Source of the DNA: Colwellia sp. PAMC 20917
GTDB lineage: Bacteria > Pseudomonadota > Gammaproteobacteria > Enterobacterales > Alteromonadaceae
DNA length: 64,000 nucleotides
Direction of reading: 5' to 3'
Assembly: GCF_001767295.1 (NCBI RefSeq)
Contig: NZ_CP014944.1
Coordinates: forward strand, 1,612,001 to 1,676,000
Under the pieces are notes generated by a model that saw only the letters and a program-made list of their open reading frames with translations, was not told the origin of the DNA and ran no database searches. Every line of letters starts with the position of its first letter. Position 1 is the stretch's first letter. Position numbers and translations under genes: made by a program. Positions 19,492-28,259 of the stretch are shown here, in pieces.

Positions 19492-19906
19492 AGCCACTCT
19501 CCACAATGAATTATCTTTGCTTATAACCTTGTTTGGCTATTAACAAGGTTATAAGACTTAATACCCAAATTCATCTGATAAAAAAACGTGAACGGTTTTT
19601 AGCCACTCATCACGATGAATAACCTTTCCTTATAACCTTGTTTGGCTATTAACAAGGTTATAAGACTTAATACCCAAATTCATCTGATAAAAAAACGTGA
19701 ACGGTTTTTAGCCACTCATCACGATGAATAACCTTTCCTTATAACCTTGTTTAGCGATTAATCAAGCGTAAAGACTTAATACCCAAATTCACATCATAAA
19801 AAAACGTTAACGGTTTTTAGCCACTCATTACGATGAATAACCTTTCCTTATAACCTTGTTTAGCGATTAATCAGGCGTAAAGACTTAATACCCAAATTCA
19901 CATCAT

Positions 19907-19940
19907 AAAAAAACACTGATGTTTACCATCAGTGTTTTTT
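19907..19940. terminator. bidirectional intrinsic terminator inside repeat unit 4
   Basis: AACACTGATG and CATCAGTGTT form a perfect 10-base stem with a 5-base loop, flanked by an A-run on the left and a T-run on the right, so it can end transcripts in either direction. A second copy follows in unit 5. Confidence 0.8.
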
Positions 19941-20048
19941 ATAAAACGTTATCAGTTTTTAGCCATTCATCAAGATGAATAACCTTTGCTTATAACCTTG
20001 TTTGGCTATTAACAAGGTTATAAGACTTAATACCCAAATTCATCTGAT

Positions 20049-20082
20049 AAAAAAACACTGATGATTACCATCAGTGTTTTTT
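20049..20082. terminator. bidirectional intrinsic terminator, serving the PEP-CTERM gene
   Basis: The same 10-base stem (AACACTGATG with its complement) with loop ATTAC and A/T runs on both sides. It lies 34 bases beyond the stop of the leftward PEP-CTERM gene, so it is that gene's natural terminator. Confidence 0.85.
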
Positions 20083-20115
20083 ATAAAACGTTAACAACCT
20101 AAATAATCATTACGC

Positions 20116-20778
20116 TTATTGCTTAAGGCGTCGTACTGCTAATCCCATTATACCTAAGGCAAAAATAGCTAAACTGGTCGGCTCTGGTACTTTATTCATT
20201 ACGACATTATCCATTACACCATAAAGATTACTGGTACTTAACATCGTTATGCGAATTTCATCGACCATAACACCCTTCAAATTAATCGCTTCTTCAGTTG
20301 AGAACTGATCATGCCATTTTGTGGTAGTCGTTGTATATGCGTCAATTCCTTGAGGTATGAGATCTAAGAAACCTGTCACAGTGAAAATGTCACCCTCATT
20401 GTAATATGAAGCAATATCAAACCGTTCAAAAGTAAATAAGCCGTTAGTTGAGAAAACCCAAGTTGACTTTGAACCACCATCAGCAAAAGCGGTTTGACCG
20501 GTAGTAAACCCTGGATTTACAATTTTAGTACGAGCTTCATCCCCAAAATCACTATTAACAATACCATCAATAGCAGCAAAAGCAGCACTTGTAGTGCTAG
20601 TAGCATTGGCATTGCTAGAAGCACTAATATAAAAGCCGTTGTCGAAACCTTTATCAAAATCACCTATATCTAAGCTTTCAAAATCGATGGTAATTAGTGA
20701 TGCCGATGCGACATTAACTAAACAACTACACGCGAAGATAAAGCTTGTGACACTGGCTGTTATAAATTTAGTTTTCAT
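20116..20778 (-). CDS. PEP-CTERM sorting-signal protein
   Basis: A 220-residue exported protein. An N-terminal signal peptide (SVTSFIFACSCLVNVASA) is followed by a Ser/Thr/Ala-rich domain of no family I recognise. The C-terminus is a textbook PEP-CTERM tail: VPEPTSLAIFALGIMGLAVR then RLKQ, that is, a VPEP motif, a hydrophobic helix and basic residues. By family knowledge such tails are recognised by exosortase/EpsH, which cleaves and anchors or releases the protein, usually with exopolysaccharide production. No exosortase gene is in this window. It lies 179 bases beyond the S8 protease stop and is separated from it by a strong terminator at 20907-20940, so it has its own promoter. Confidence 0.9.
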   Translation of the reverse strand: MKTKFITASVTSFIFACSCLVNVASASLITIDFESLDIGDFDKGFDNGFYISASSNANATSTTSAAFAAIDGIVNSDFGDEARTKIVNPGFTTGQTAFADGGSKSTWVFSTNGLFTFERFDIASYYNEGDIFTVTGFLDLIPQGIDAYTTTTTKWHDQFSTEEAINLKGVMVDEIRITMLSTSNLYGVMDNVVMNKVPEPTSLAIFALGIMGLAVRRLKQ

Positions 20779-20906
20779 TTGATATTCCTATTTATTCTCA
20801 AAAAATAATATTAATGAGTAATGCTAAAAAAGATAATTCATCAATGTGTTGCGCTAATAAAAAGCTAATCTGGTACTGGTATATATTGTAATAATAGTGG
20901 GTAATT

Positions 20907-20940
20907 AAAGCCTATCTGATGTTACCCGATAGGCTTTATT
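20907..20940 (-). terminator. intrinsic terminator of the left S8 protease gene
   Basis: AAAGCCTATC (20907-20916) and GATAGGCTTT (20928-20937) form a perfect 10-base stem 20 bases past the protease stop. On the minus strand the stem is followed by TTTAATT. Confidence 0.8.
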
Positions 20941-20956
20941 TGCCTTGATACTCAGT

Positions 20957-23431
20957 CTATAGGTAGTTATTAAAAAAACGTGTCGCGGCTACTGCGTAAT
21001 CAGCGCGGCTAACTCGTGCTTTACCGTTAAAGGTCGCCGTTATAGTAGGGACTAAATCATAAGTACCCTGTTGAACGTCAAAGCTTGCGCCTAATATTCC
21101 TAAGTCTAAGGCTAGTTGTACGTAACCTTTCATTGCTTGTGGAATATCAGCTTGGTCTGCTATCGCTATACGTTGCTCGCCATAAATAGCAGTAATTTCA
21201 CCAGTAAAGCTTTCTGCAGTCGATTGTAAAGCCAATGACTGTACAAAAGAATAAGCTAACTCATTGCGATTAACTAAGCCTTGTGGATTAAAATGAGTAC
21301 CATTAGTCAACATTACTGCATGTTGATCTTGTGCACCATTTCGTAAAGCGGCACCCTTTTCACTAGCCGCGTTAATAGCAGCAGTGTAAGTAGTATTTTC
21401 TGTGACATCAGTAAATGTGCTTGTTGTTGCCAAATTTGATTGACGAATACCGGCACCTAAGCTTAAGAAATCAGCTAGGTCTTCACGGGTAAGGCTAATA
21501 TCTGGTTGAAAACCTTCCGTATTTGCATCGACTAATTCTTCACTAACTGCGAATTCAATAAACGCTTTAGCGGGGTGGTTAGTTGAATCATCAAGACCAA
21601 GATAACCATCAGTTTTTATAATCTTAACCGTTACGTCAATATCACCAGGTACCGCATAACCATTGGTTAATCCAGCAGGGTCAAGCGCAACACCGGAAAG
21701 ACTACCAATACCACCAGCTTTAAGAATCCACTCACCCGCTTCCGCTGGCGCTGTCACTGCAATGTTTTGACCTAAAACAGGTAAAGCGATACTTGACCCG
21801 TAACGTTTTTTCGAAGGACTAATCAAGGTAAGTGCTACCGTATTATCATCAATGTTTGCTCGAACCATCACCATAGAAGCTTCGGCATTGACGGTCAAAA
21901 CAACACCTTCATTATCACCAACAGGACTAAACGGCACAGACATATCATCTTCTGACTGAACTGAGGTTAACGCTTTAGCATTAAAATCACGGTTGATTTT
22001 AGCAGTTTTGCCAAAAACTAAACTTTTATCGACAATTGATTGTACTGCCGCGTAGGCATTGACATAACCGGCGCCAGCTTCCCATGTTTCTCGACCAGGC
22101 ATATTGGTAGCGGTTTCTTGCAATATTGACTTAACTTCACGCCACGTTAACTTAGGTTCAGCTTCTAACATCAAAGCAACGACACCAGCAACATGTGGCG
22201 CTGACATCGACGTACCGCTCATAGAAGTATAATAAGGCACGTGATTAGCTTCCATCACTTCGCTATCATCGGCAATGCTCAAGGCACTTAAGCTAGATAA
22301 TGAAGCACGGGTTGAAATAATATCAACACCCGGCGCAGTAACAGTAGGACGGTCTTCCCACTGAAAGAGCTCGCCATCAACCGTAACTTCGCCACCTTTA
22401 CCTTTAACACCACGTGAACTAAAGTCAGCTAATTTACCGTCTTTATCACCCGCTGCTACGGTAATGACCCAAGGTGCTTTTTTGAAGTTACCAGTGATTG
22501 TCGCTTCGCCGCTTCCCGAGTTACCCGCAGAGAAAACGACAATAATACCCGCATCTGATAATGTTTTAGTGACAACATTGGTTGGATGGTCAGGGTTAAA
22601 GTCAGTACCTGTATCACTTGTACTACCAAAAGAGTTTGAAATAACGCGAATATTATAATCAAATTGATGCGTCTTAGCGTAATCAAAACCACCGATAGTG
22701 TCTAAAATAAATAAACCTGCACCTGAGCCATAACCAACAATTTTTGCGCCAGGAGCTACACCTTGATATTTACCCCTGGACATCGCACCGTTGCCACCAA
22801 TAATGCCCGCAACATGAGAACCATGACCACCAGCAATATCACTGTTCGCGATATCTTCTTGGTAAGTTATGGGTAAAATATCTGATAACGATTGTAGGTT
22901 AGTTTGTGCCAATACGTTTTGAACAACGTGGTTAGGAAATTTAATGTCGCTGTGCGTGCCATCAACACCCGAGTCATTAACCACAACCCCGATACCACGT
23001 CCAGAATATGGCATACCGTTACTACGTAAAGATTCATCATCACGTAAGCGGTCAACACCGGTAATTTGTGTTGCTCTATTATTTTCTAATGACAATGGCG
23101 CGTTGTAGTAAACAGAGCGTACTTTATTTGATTTATAAATAGCTTCTATTTGCGCCTTTGTTGCCGTTATACCCACAATAGGAAACTGCTTAAAGCTTAC
23201 GCCACCAATAACACCCGTTGATTCAATAACGTTTAGCTGTTGTGCATTAATAGCTCCTTTACCTTCGAAAGTAACGATGACGTTAAAAACTTCATGTACT
23301 TCAGCAGTTGCCATCAAACCTTTCAGTTCAGGTCCGATAGATTTAGCGGCAATATTTAGCGACATGAAAGTTAAGCCTGCACCAATAAGGCCAGCGATTA
23401 ATATTTTATTTTTTAATTGTGTTTTTAGCAT
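20957..23431 (-). CDS. secreted S8 (subtilisin-like) protease with SLH-type tail, left paralogue
   Basis: About 824 residues. The signal peptide is LIAGLIGAGLTFMSLNIAAKS. An inhibitor-I9-like propeptide follows (FKQFPIVGITATKAQIEAIY). The catalytic triad is visible as VVVNDSGVDGTHSD (Asp), GGHGSHVAGIIGGNG (His) and MSGTSMSAPHVAGVVAL (Ser), with the oxyanion Asn in VVFSAGNSGSGE. A long beta-rich region follows, then SLH-like repeats such as VNRNELAYSFVQSLAL and VSRADYAVAATRFF, suggesting attachment to the cell surface. I chose ATG 23429-23431 because it begins the signal peptide and has AAGG upstream; an ATG at 23476 would add 15 residues. It is a clear paralogue of the protease at 30219-32687 and follows the response-regulator gene on the same strand. 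Confidence 0.92.
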   Translation of the reverse strand: MLKTQLKNKILIAGLIGAGLTFMSLNIAAKSIGPELKGLMATAEVHEVFNVIVTFEGKGAINAQQLNVIESTGVIGGVSFKQFPIVGITATKAQIEAIYKSNKVRSVYYNAPLSLENNRATQITGVDRLRDDESLRSNGMPYSGRGIGVVVNDSGVDGTHSDIKFPNHVVQNVLAQTNLQSLSDILPITYQEDIANSDIAGGHGSHVAGIIGGNGAMSRGKYQGVAPGAKIVGYGSGAGLFILDTIGGFDYAKTHQFDYNIRVISNSFGSTSDTGTDFNPDHPTNVVTKTLSDAGIIVVFSAGNSGSGEATITGNFKKAPWVITVAAGDKDGKLADFSSRGVKGKGGEVTVDGELFQWEDRPTVTAPGVDIISTRASLSSLSALSIADDSEVMEANHVPYYTSMSGTSMSAPHVAGVVALMLEAEPKLTWREVKSILQETATNMPGRETWEAGAGYVNAYAAVQSIVDKSLVFGKTAKINRDFNAKALTSVQSEDDMSVPFSPVGDNEGVVLTVNAEASMVMVRANIDDNTVALTLISPSKKRYGSSIALPVLGQNIAVTAPAEAGEWILKAGGIGSLSGVALDPAGLTNGYAVPGDIDVTVKIIKTDGYLGLDDSTNHPAKAFIEFAVSEELVDANTEGFQPDISLTREDLADFLSLGAGIRQSNLATTSTFTDVTENTTYTAAINAASEKGAALRNGAQDQHAVMLTNGTHFNPQGLVNRNELAYSFVQSLALQSTAESFTGEITAIYGEQRIAIADQADIPQAMKGYVQLALDLGILGASFDVQQGTYDLVPTITATFNGKARVSRADYAVAATRFFNNYL

Positions 23432-23492
23432 TGGAATAAACCTTATATGTTTTGATACATCGAGCATGCCAAACATTAAGGTTTAAAATAAT

Positions 23493-23507
23493 CAGGTAAA
23501 ACCCCTA
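23493..23507 (-). promoter_or_regulatory. motif shared by both S8 protease upstream regions (left copy)
   Basis: CAGGTAAAACCCCTA lies 62 bases before the chosen protease start. A near-identical CAGGGGAAAACCCCTA is found at 32786-32801 before the other protease. On the coding strand both read TAGGGGTTTT then CC and TG. It is a candidate operator, perhaps for the response regulator encoded just upstream. Confidence 0.4.
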
Positions 23508-23532
23508 CAAGGAAGAGGTTAATATACCTTGT

Positions 23533-24171
23533 TTATAGCAGTAGGTTATTTTTGGCCGCATAACGGACCAATTCAGCAGCGTTGGCAACGCTCAATTTAT
23601 CTAGTACTTTACCGCGATGGTTTTCTGCTGTTTTAACACTTATATCTAATGAACGAGCAATTTCTTTGGTGGTTTTACCTTCAATGATTAAATGAAAGAC
23701 TTCACGTTCACGATTAGTCAGGTTTTTGTAGGGGTCTTGCCAATTTTCTGCTGGTTTGTTGTATTGTGATGCCAACACACTTGCCGCGTATTGGCTGTAA
23801 TAGGTTTTCCCCGCAGCTAATGCTTTTACCGCATCGATGAGCTCGTCACTCGCACTGTCTTTTAATAAATAACCAGAAGCACCCGCTCTAACCATATGAA
23901 TGACATACTCTTGTTCTTCATGCATAGTTAGCACTAACACTTTTGTGCCTGGCAGTTGGCCATTTAGGCGTTTAACCGCTTCCATACCGTTCAATCCTGG
24001 CATGCTAATATCGATAACGATAACGGTGGGTTTTAATTCCAGCGCTTTGCTCACGGCTTCAAGTCCGTCTGCTGCTTCAGCAACCACCTGAATATCATCA
24101 TCTTTACTTAATAAACTGACCAGTCCATGACGTAAAATAGTATGATCATCTGCAATAAGAACACGGATCAT
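23533..24171 (-). CDS. NarL/FixJ family response regulator
   Basis: A 212-residue protein. The receiver domain has the acidic pair IADD (residues 8-9), the phosphoacceptor Asp54 in VIVIDISMPG and the Lys of LLKDSASDE. The LuxR-type helix-turn-helix is at the C-terminus: LTNREREVFHLIIEGKTTKE and SLDISVKTAENHRGKVLDKL. Its ATG overlaps the stop of the histidine kinase gene (24168-24171), so the two form a cognate pair. It probably controls the protease genes or its own cluster; the shared motif before both proteases is a candidate target, but this is inference. Confidence 0.95.
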   Translation of the reverse strand: MIRVLIADDHTILRHGLVSLLSKDDDIQVVAEAADGLEAVSKALELKPTVIVIDISMPGLNGMEAVKRLNGQLPGTKVLVLTMHEEQEYVIHMVRAGASGYLLKDSASDELIDAVKALAAGKTYYSQYAASVLASQYNKPAENWQDPYKNLTNREREVFHLIIEGKTTKEIARSLDISVKTAENHRGKVLDKLSVANAAELVRYAAKNNLLL

Positions 24172-24890
24172 CGGCCATTCCTCCCCGTTACCAATATTTT
24201 TATTTCACAGCCTTGTCCTGGCTGCGAAATTATTGTTAATTGACCACCGAAGGCACTTATTCTATCGCGCATTGCGCCTAAGCCAAAACCCTCAGGACTC
24301 GCTTCTTGATCAGCTTTCATTCCTATACCGTCATCTTTTATTTTAATCATTAAAAGATTATCAGTCGCAATTAAATTGAGAATAATTTTTTGTGCTTGTG
24401 CATGCTTAATCGCGTTGGTCAGCGCTTCTTGTATTACTCGAAACGCTAGGGTTTGAGTATCACTATCTAAAATACTGTCAACTTGATGATGAAATTCAAT
24501 CATCGCTTTTTCGGGGTCCGCCATAATACGCACTAACCAATCAAGGGCAGGAATAAGCCCAAGGTCATCTAAAATTCTGGGGCGCATTAAGCGAGAAATC
24601 ACTCGAGTGTCTGATAAGGCTTGACGTGCAAGATCGATACTCTCATCAAGCGCTATACTCTCGTCACCTTTTTTAACTTGCTGCAGTTGATTAATCAAAG
24701 CCGTTAGCAGTTGTCCTACTCCATCATGTAATTCTCGAGCGATATGCTTACGTTCATCTTCTTGCACTCGCCAAACGCGTTTTGCCAAACCACGCATTTG
24801 CTCATTACCCGAATAAAGCTGTTGTGATATTTGTTTTTGCTTCTCATTAAGTTGATTAACCATTTTAGCAATATTGGCATTATTGGTCAT
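24168..24890 (-). CDS. cytoplasmic sensor histidine kinase (HisKA_3/HATPase)
   Basis: A 240-residue kinase with no membrane or recognised input domain. After a short coiled-coil start (NQLNEKQKQISQQLY) comes the dimerisation and phosphoacceptor block ERKHIARELHDGVGQLLTAL with His55, and then an ATPase domain with FRVIQEALTNAIKHA (N box), IKDDGIGMK (G1) and GFGLGAMRDRI (G2). This is the NarX/DegS-like group that pairs with NarL-type regulators. The absence of a sensor suggests it listens to another protein, most simply the Ser/Thr kinase whose 3' end overlaps its start by 11 bases (24880-24890). That link is inferred from gene order, not shown. Confidence 0.93.
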   Translation of the reverse strand: MTNNANIAKMVNQLNEKQKQISQQLYSGNEQMRGLAKRVWRVQEDERKHIARELHDGVGQLLTALINQLQQVKKGDESIALDESIDLARQALSDTRVISRLMRPRILDDLGLIPALDWLVRIMADPEKAMIEFHHQVDSILDSDTQTLAFRVIQEALTNAIKHAQAQKIILNLIATDNLLMIKIKDDGIGMKADQEASPEGFGLGAMRDRISAFGGQLTIISQPGQGCEIKILVTGRNGR

Positions 24891-27800
24891 GGCGTGATAA
24901 CTCCATTAATGAATCATTTAATTCAAAATAGTCTTGAGTTTCTATGAATTTACCAGAAAATTCTGGAGGTAAATTAACCTTAAGATGCATCAGCTTTTTA
25001 GTCACTTTTTTATAATATTTTGTTGGGTCTTGTTGATTAACAATCGCCAATTGAGCACGTAAACGATCAAATTGAAAACTGCGCCAATAATCGCCCATTT
25101 TTCTTAATAAAATATCGGCTGACCTTAGTGTTGCTTTTAAATCAAGCCAAGCTCCTGCAAAATATTGCTGTACGGCTAAAAGCTCTAAATATTCAATATA
25201 CTGATATTGTTGCAGGCTAAAATCAACGTTAGCTAGTGGGGTCAAATAAACGCTGATATCTTTGTTGCCTTGGTGTAGAGACTGTCTTGCCTGATAAATT
25301 AATTGGCGAATATAAATAGATTGATGGGCATGATCTAAAACCCTATTATTTTTATTTTCAATAACCGCTGTCGGTAAACTCCCTACCGTCTGACTTTTTA
25401 AGAACTGAAATTTACTCATATGTTCTTTATTGCCATGATGCGAAACTATATCGTTTATGTTGGCTAAGTGCTTAGCCGCTTGCTCTTGGTCGCCCAGCTG
25501 TAATGACCAATCGGCTAACCATAGACCAAATTCAGCCATAGCTCTAACGTCATTAGCTTTAACAGCCGCTTGATAAGTCACCGTTAACTCTTCAATGCTC
25601 GCATAAAAATTACCTTGTAAAAAAGCGAGTTTTGTTAGGTAGCTACGCGAAACGATCGACTCTTCGGTAATATTGAGTTTTTCAGCATCGGTTAAAGTGT
25701 TGTTAAACAGGTGATAGGCATTGCGCCAATTTCCCTTAGCGAGTTCCATCTGCCCTAAGTTTTGTCGTACATGGATAATGCCAATGGGAAATTGTACTTG
25801 CTGATATAACTGCTCTGATTGACGCCAATAAACCAAGGCATGTTCTGGGTCAAGCAGCATAAAATAAGTGAAGCCAATATTATTCATACTCTCTGCCTGG
25901 AGCATTAAGTTATTGAGTTCAACTCGAATATTTAACGCATGACGATAATTCTCTAAGGCCGTTTGATACAAAGCTTGCTCTTCAGCCAATTTTCCTAGCT
26001 CATTATAAGTATTCGAAAGACCCTCTTGATCGTCTAACTTCTGATAGATAGCTAAACTTTCTGTTAGGTATTGTTCCGTCTGCTGGTATTCACCAACCGC
26101 TAAATGCATAGCGGCTAAGTTAGTCATAGTGGTCGCTGCATCGGCTAAGTTACTTAGTTGTCTTCTAATTTTTAACGATTGTTGATAATAATCAAAGGCA
26201 AGTTCTGTTTCTCCTAACTGTCCATAAACAACACCAAAGGCATTTAGCGCCTCACCTTCTTGAACACGATTTTTTAGTTTCTTAGCGGTGACCAGTGCCT
26301 TAACAAAATATTCATTTAACGCTTTTTCAAAATCACCTTGTAAAAATGCCACTCTACCTAACATAAACCATGCACTAGGATGGTTTGGATCAATTTTTAC
26401 CACTTCTTGTAGTAAGACTTCCATTTTTTTATGTTGTTCAATTAAAAAATAGAACTCTGATAGCATCATCTTAAGTTCAGTGTTGTAAGGAAATGCATTC
26501 ACTAAACTTAAATAATCAGTTTGAGCTTGTTCGATTTTACCCGCTAAATCATTTAAGCGTGCACTCGCTAGTTTCGCCGTATAAGAATTAGTGGCGCTAA
26601 ATGCTATCGCTTGGCTATAAGCCTGTTCGGCTTCCATGAATAAACCTATCGTCAGGTTTAATTCACCTTGTTGCAGCCAAGCTTGCGCAGAATTGGGTTC
26701 TCTCGCTAATATTTGGCTTAACGCTTGCTGCGCCTGCTCAAACTCACCCTTTAAAATAAGTGTTTTAATAGGAAATAAATCAACCAAAGGGTTTTCTTCA
26801 ATCTCAATGGTTTTTTCGGCATTCACCTCTATGTCTAAACGCTGCCTAAATTTATCGACAAAATGTCGAGTCACTTCTTGCCAATCTTTCTCGTCATAAG
26901 GGGCTTTTATTAAGGTTTCGCGTTGAATGTTAAAACCATCGACAGAAACCAACTGAAACTGAATATCTTTAGCCTCAGAACCGGCAATAAATGTTTGTGG
27001 GCTAATAAGCACGTCAATCTGCAGTAAGTCTGATATCAACTCCATATTAGCGTCATCAATGGGAGGCGTAATACCCAGTTGCGCTAATAGCTGGCTTAAT
27101 CTCGATTGTTCAATCACCCGTAAGTTCTTAATATCGGTTAATTGGTAATTCAAATAGTTAGCAAAGGTTTGATCAAATTCGCCCTCTTGTGTCTGCAAAG
27201 GTAATATCGCCACCGCGTAATGATCGACTGCATTGGCTTTAATCGGTGTTTGACGACTCAGAAACAAAACCACTGCGATGGTAAAAAATACCATCATCGA
27301 CATAACCGTCACTATTAACCGCTTTTTGCTGATGGGTTTATTATCTTTTTCTGCTAATAAACTAATATATTGATTCTGCGCTTGGTTAATATTAGTGGGA
27401 CGGGATGCGGGATGTGGAGAAATGAGTGTCAATGACCATGACTTTAGAAAGTTAAACTCTTCTTTAACGGCCTTAAATTTAGGTTTATCTAACAACTTAG
27501 TCTGTAAAATTTCATCAATCGAATGGCCACTAAAGGGTAAACCGTGACAACATAATTGAAAGATCACTACACCTGCGGCATACAAATCAGTGGTTAAGTT
27601 TATTTTACCGGTTTGTAAATACTCTGGTGGCGCATAATAAGGTGTCCCTGAAACACGGTCAGCGTTACTTTCTTTATTAAAAGCAGACAAGCCAAAATCG
27701 GCAATAAAGAGCCGACCTGACTCATCTAACATGATATTTTCAGGCTTAATATCTTTATGAGTAACCCCCGCTTTTTCAGCAAAGGCTAAGCCATCTAATA

Positions 27801-28233
27801 ATTGCTCAATAATTTGAAAAGTTTGTTCAGTTGTGAGTGAATTTGATGCGATAGCTTCTTCTAGACTGCTACCCGAAATCCAATCCATGGTTAAAAAGTG
27901 AACATCTTCATCTTGGTAGTATTCATGAACGCGGATAATATTGGGGTGACTTAATTGACGAACCAATAATAATTCTTTTTTAAAATCAGCAATGGTTTGC
28001 TTATCTTGACTCAGCGATGTATTGAGGACTTTGATGGCGATAACGGTATCGAGCTGCTTATCATAGGCGCGGTAAACAAAACCATAACGGCCTTGTCCTT
28101 GCAGACTTTCAATTTCAAAACGACCAACAAGACACTCTCCAGCAGCAAGCGGCTTAGACAAGGGTATTATTTGAGTCGCATTTAGCTGATCATCATCGCT
28201 ATGTGTTAACTTGGGTGATTTTAAATCGCTCAT
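24880..28233 (-). CDS. Ser/Thr protein kinase with membrane anchor and TPR repeats
   Basis: A 1117-residue protein. The N-terminal kinase domain (about 37-300) looks active: glycine loop LQGQGRYGFVY, Lys68 in IAIKVL, catalytic THKDIKPENIML (HRD replaced by HKD), metal-binding ADFGLSAF and YYAPPE. One membrane helix follows (VTVMSMMVFFTIAVVLFL, near 310-330). Beyond it is a FlgO-like or TolB-N-like segment (AVAILPLQTQEGEF) and then many TPR repeats to about residue 900, such as AWFMLGRVAFLQGDFEKALN and EALNAFGVVYGQLGETELAF. The layout gives a cytoplasmic kinase and a periplasmic peptide- or protein-binding TPR domain. It is sandwiched between the FHA protein and the histidine kinase, with which it overlaps, suggesting a mixed Ser/Thr and His-Asp pathway. 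Confidence 0.93.
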   Translation of the reverse strand: MSDLKSPKLTHSDDDQLNATQIIPLSKPLAAGECLVGRFEIESLQGQGRYGFVYRAYDKQLDTVIAIKVLNTSLSQDKQTIADFKKELLLVRQLSHPNIIRVHEYYQDEDVHFLTMDWISGSSLEEAIASNSLTTEQTFQIIEQLLDGLAFAEKAGVTHKDIKPENIMLDESGRLFIADFGLSAFNKESNADRVSGTPYYAPPEYLQTGKINLTTDLYAAGVVIFQLCCHGLPFSGHSIDEILQTKLLDKPKFKAVKEEFNFLKSWSLTLISPHPASRPTNINQAQNQYISLLAEKDNKPISKKRLIVTVMSMMVFFTIAVVLFLSRQTPIKANAVDHYAVAILPLQTQEGEFDQTFANYLNYQLTDIKNLRVIEQSRLSQLLAQLGITPPIDDANMELISDLLQIDVLISPQTFIAGSEAKDIQFQLVSVDGFNIQRETLIKAPYDEKDWQEVTRHFVDKFRQRLDIEVNAEKTIEIEENPLVDLFPIKTLILKGEFEQAQQALSQILAREPNSAQAWLQQGELNLTIGLFMEAEQAYSQAIAFSATNSYTAKLASARLNDLAGKIEQAQTDYLSLVNAFPYNTELKMMLSEFYFLIEQHKKMEVLLQEVVKIDPNHPSAWFMLGRVAFLQGDFEKALNEYFVKALVTAKKLKNRVQEGEALNAFGVVYGQLGETELAFDYYQQSLKIRRQLSNLADAATTMTNLAAMHLAVGEYQQTEQYLTESLAIYQKLDDQEGLSNTYNELGKLAEEQALYQTALENYRHALNIRVELNNLMLQAESMNNIGFTYFMLLDPEHALVYWRQSEQLYQQVQFPIGIIHVRQNLGQMELAKGNWRNAYHLFNNTLTDAEKLNITEESIVSRSYLTKLAFLQGNFYASIEELTVTYQAAVKANDVRAMAEFGLWLADWSLQLGDQEQAAKHLANINDIVSHHGNKEHMSKFQFLKSQTVGSLPTAVIENKNNRVLDHAHQSIYIRQLIYQARQSLHQGNKDISVYLTPLANVDFSLQQYQYIEYLELLAVQQYFAGAWLDLKATLRSADILLRKMGDYWRSFQFDRLRAQLAIVNQQDPTKYYKKVTKKLMHLKVNLPPEFSGKFIETQDYFELNDSLMELSRHDQ

Positions 28234-28259
28234 ATAGCCTTTTTACTAATGATATAGTA

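Larger units (their letters stand above)
19486..20100. repeat. five-unit tandem repeat, 109-base period, between convergent genes
   Basis: Units begin with TAGCCACTC or TAGCCATTC at 19491, 19600, 19709, 19818 and 19960. The first three periods are exactly 109 bases; the fourth is 142 because a 33-base terminator hairpin is inserted. Units 1, 2 and 5 carry a perfect 14-base stem (CTTATAACCTTGTT, loop of 8, complement) at 19520-19555, 19629-19664 and 19989-20024. In units 3 and 4 the right arm has decayed (TTAATCAAGCGTAAAG and TTAATCAGGCGTAAAG). All units share ATACCCAAATTCA. The array fills the gap between the FadD-like gene and the PEP-CTERM gene. No reading frame crosses it. Confidence 0.95.
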
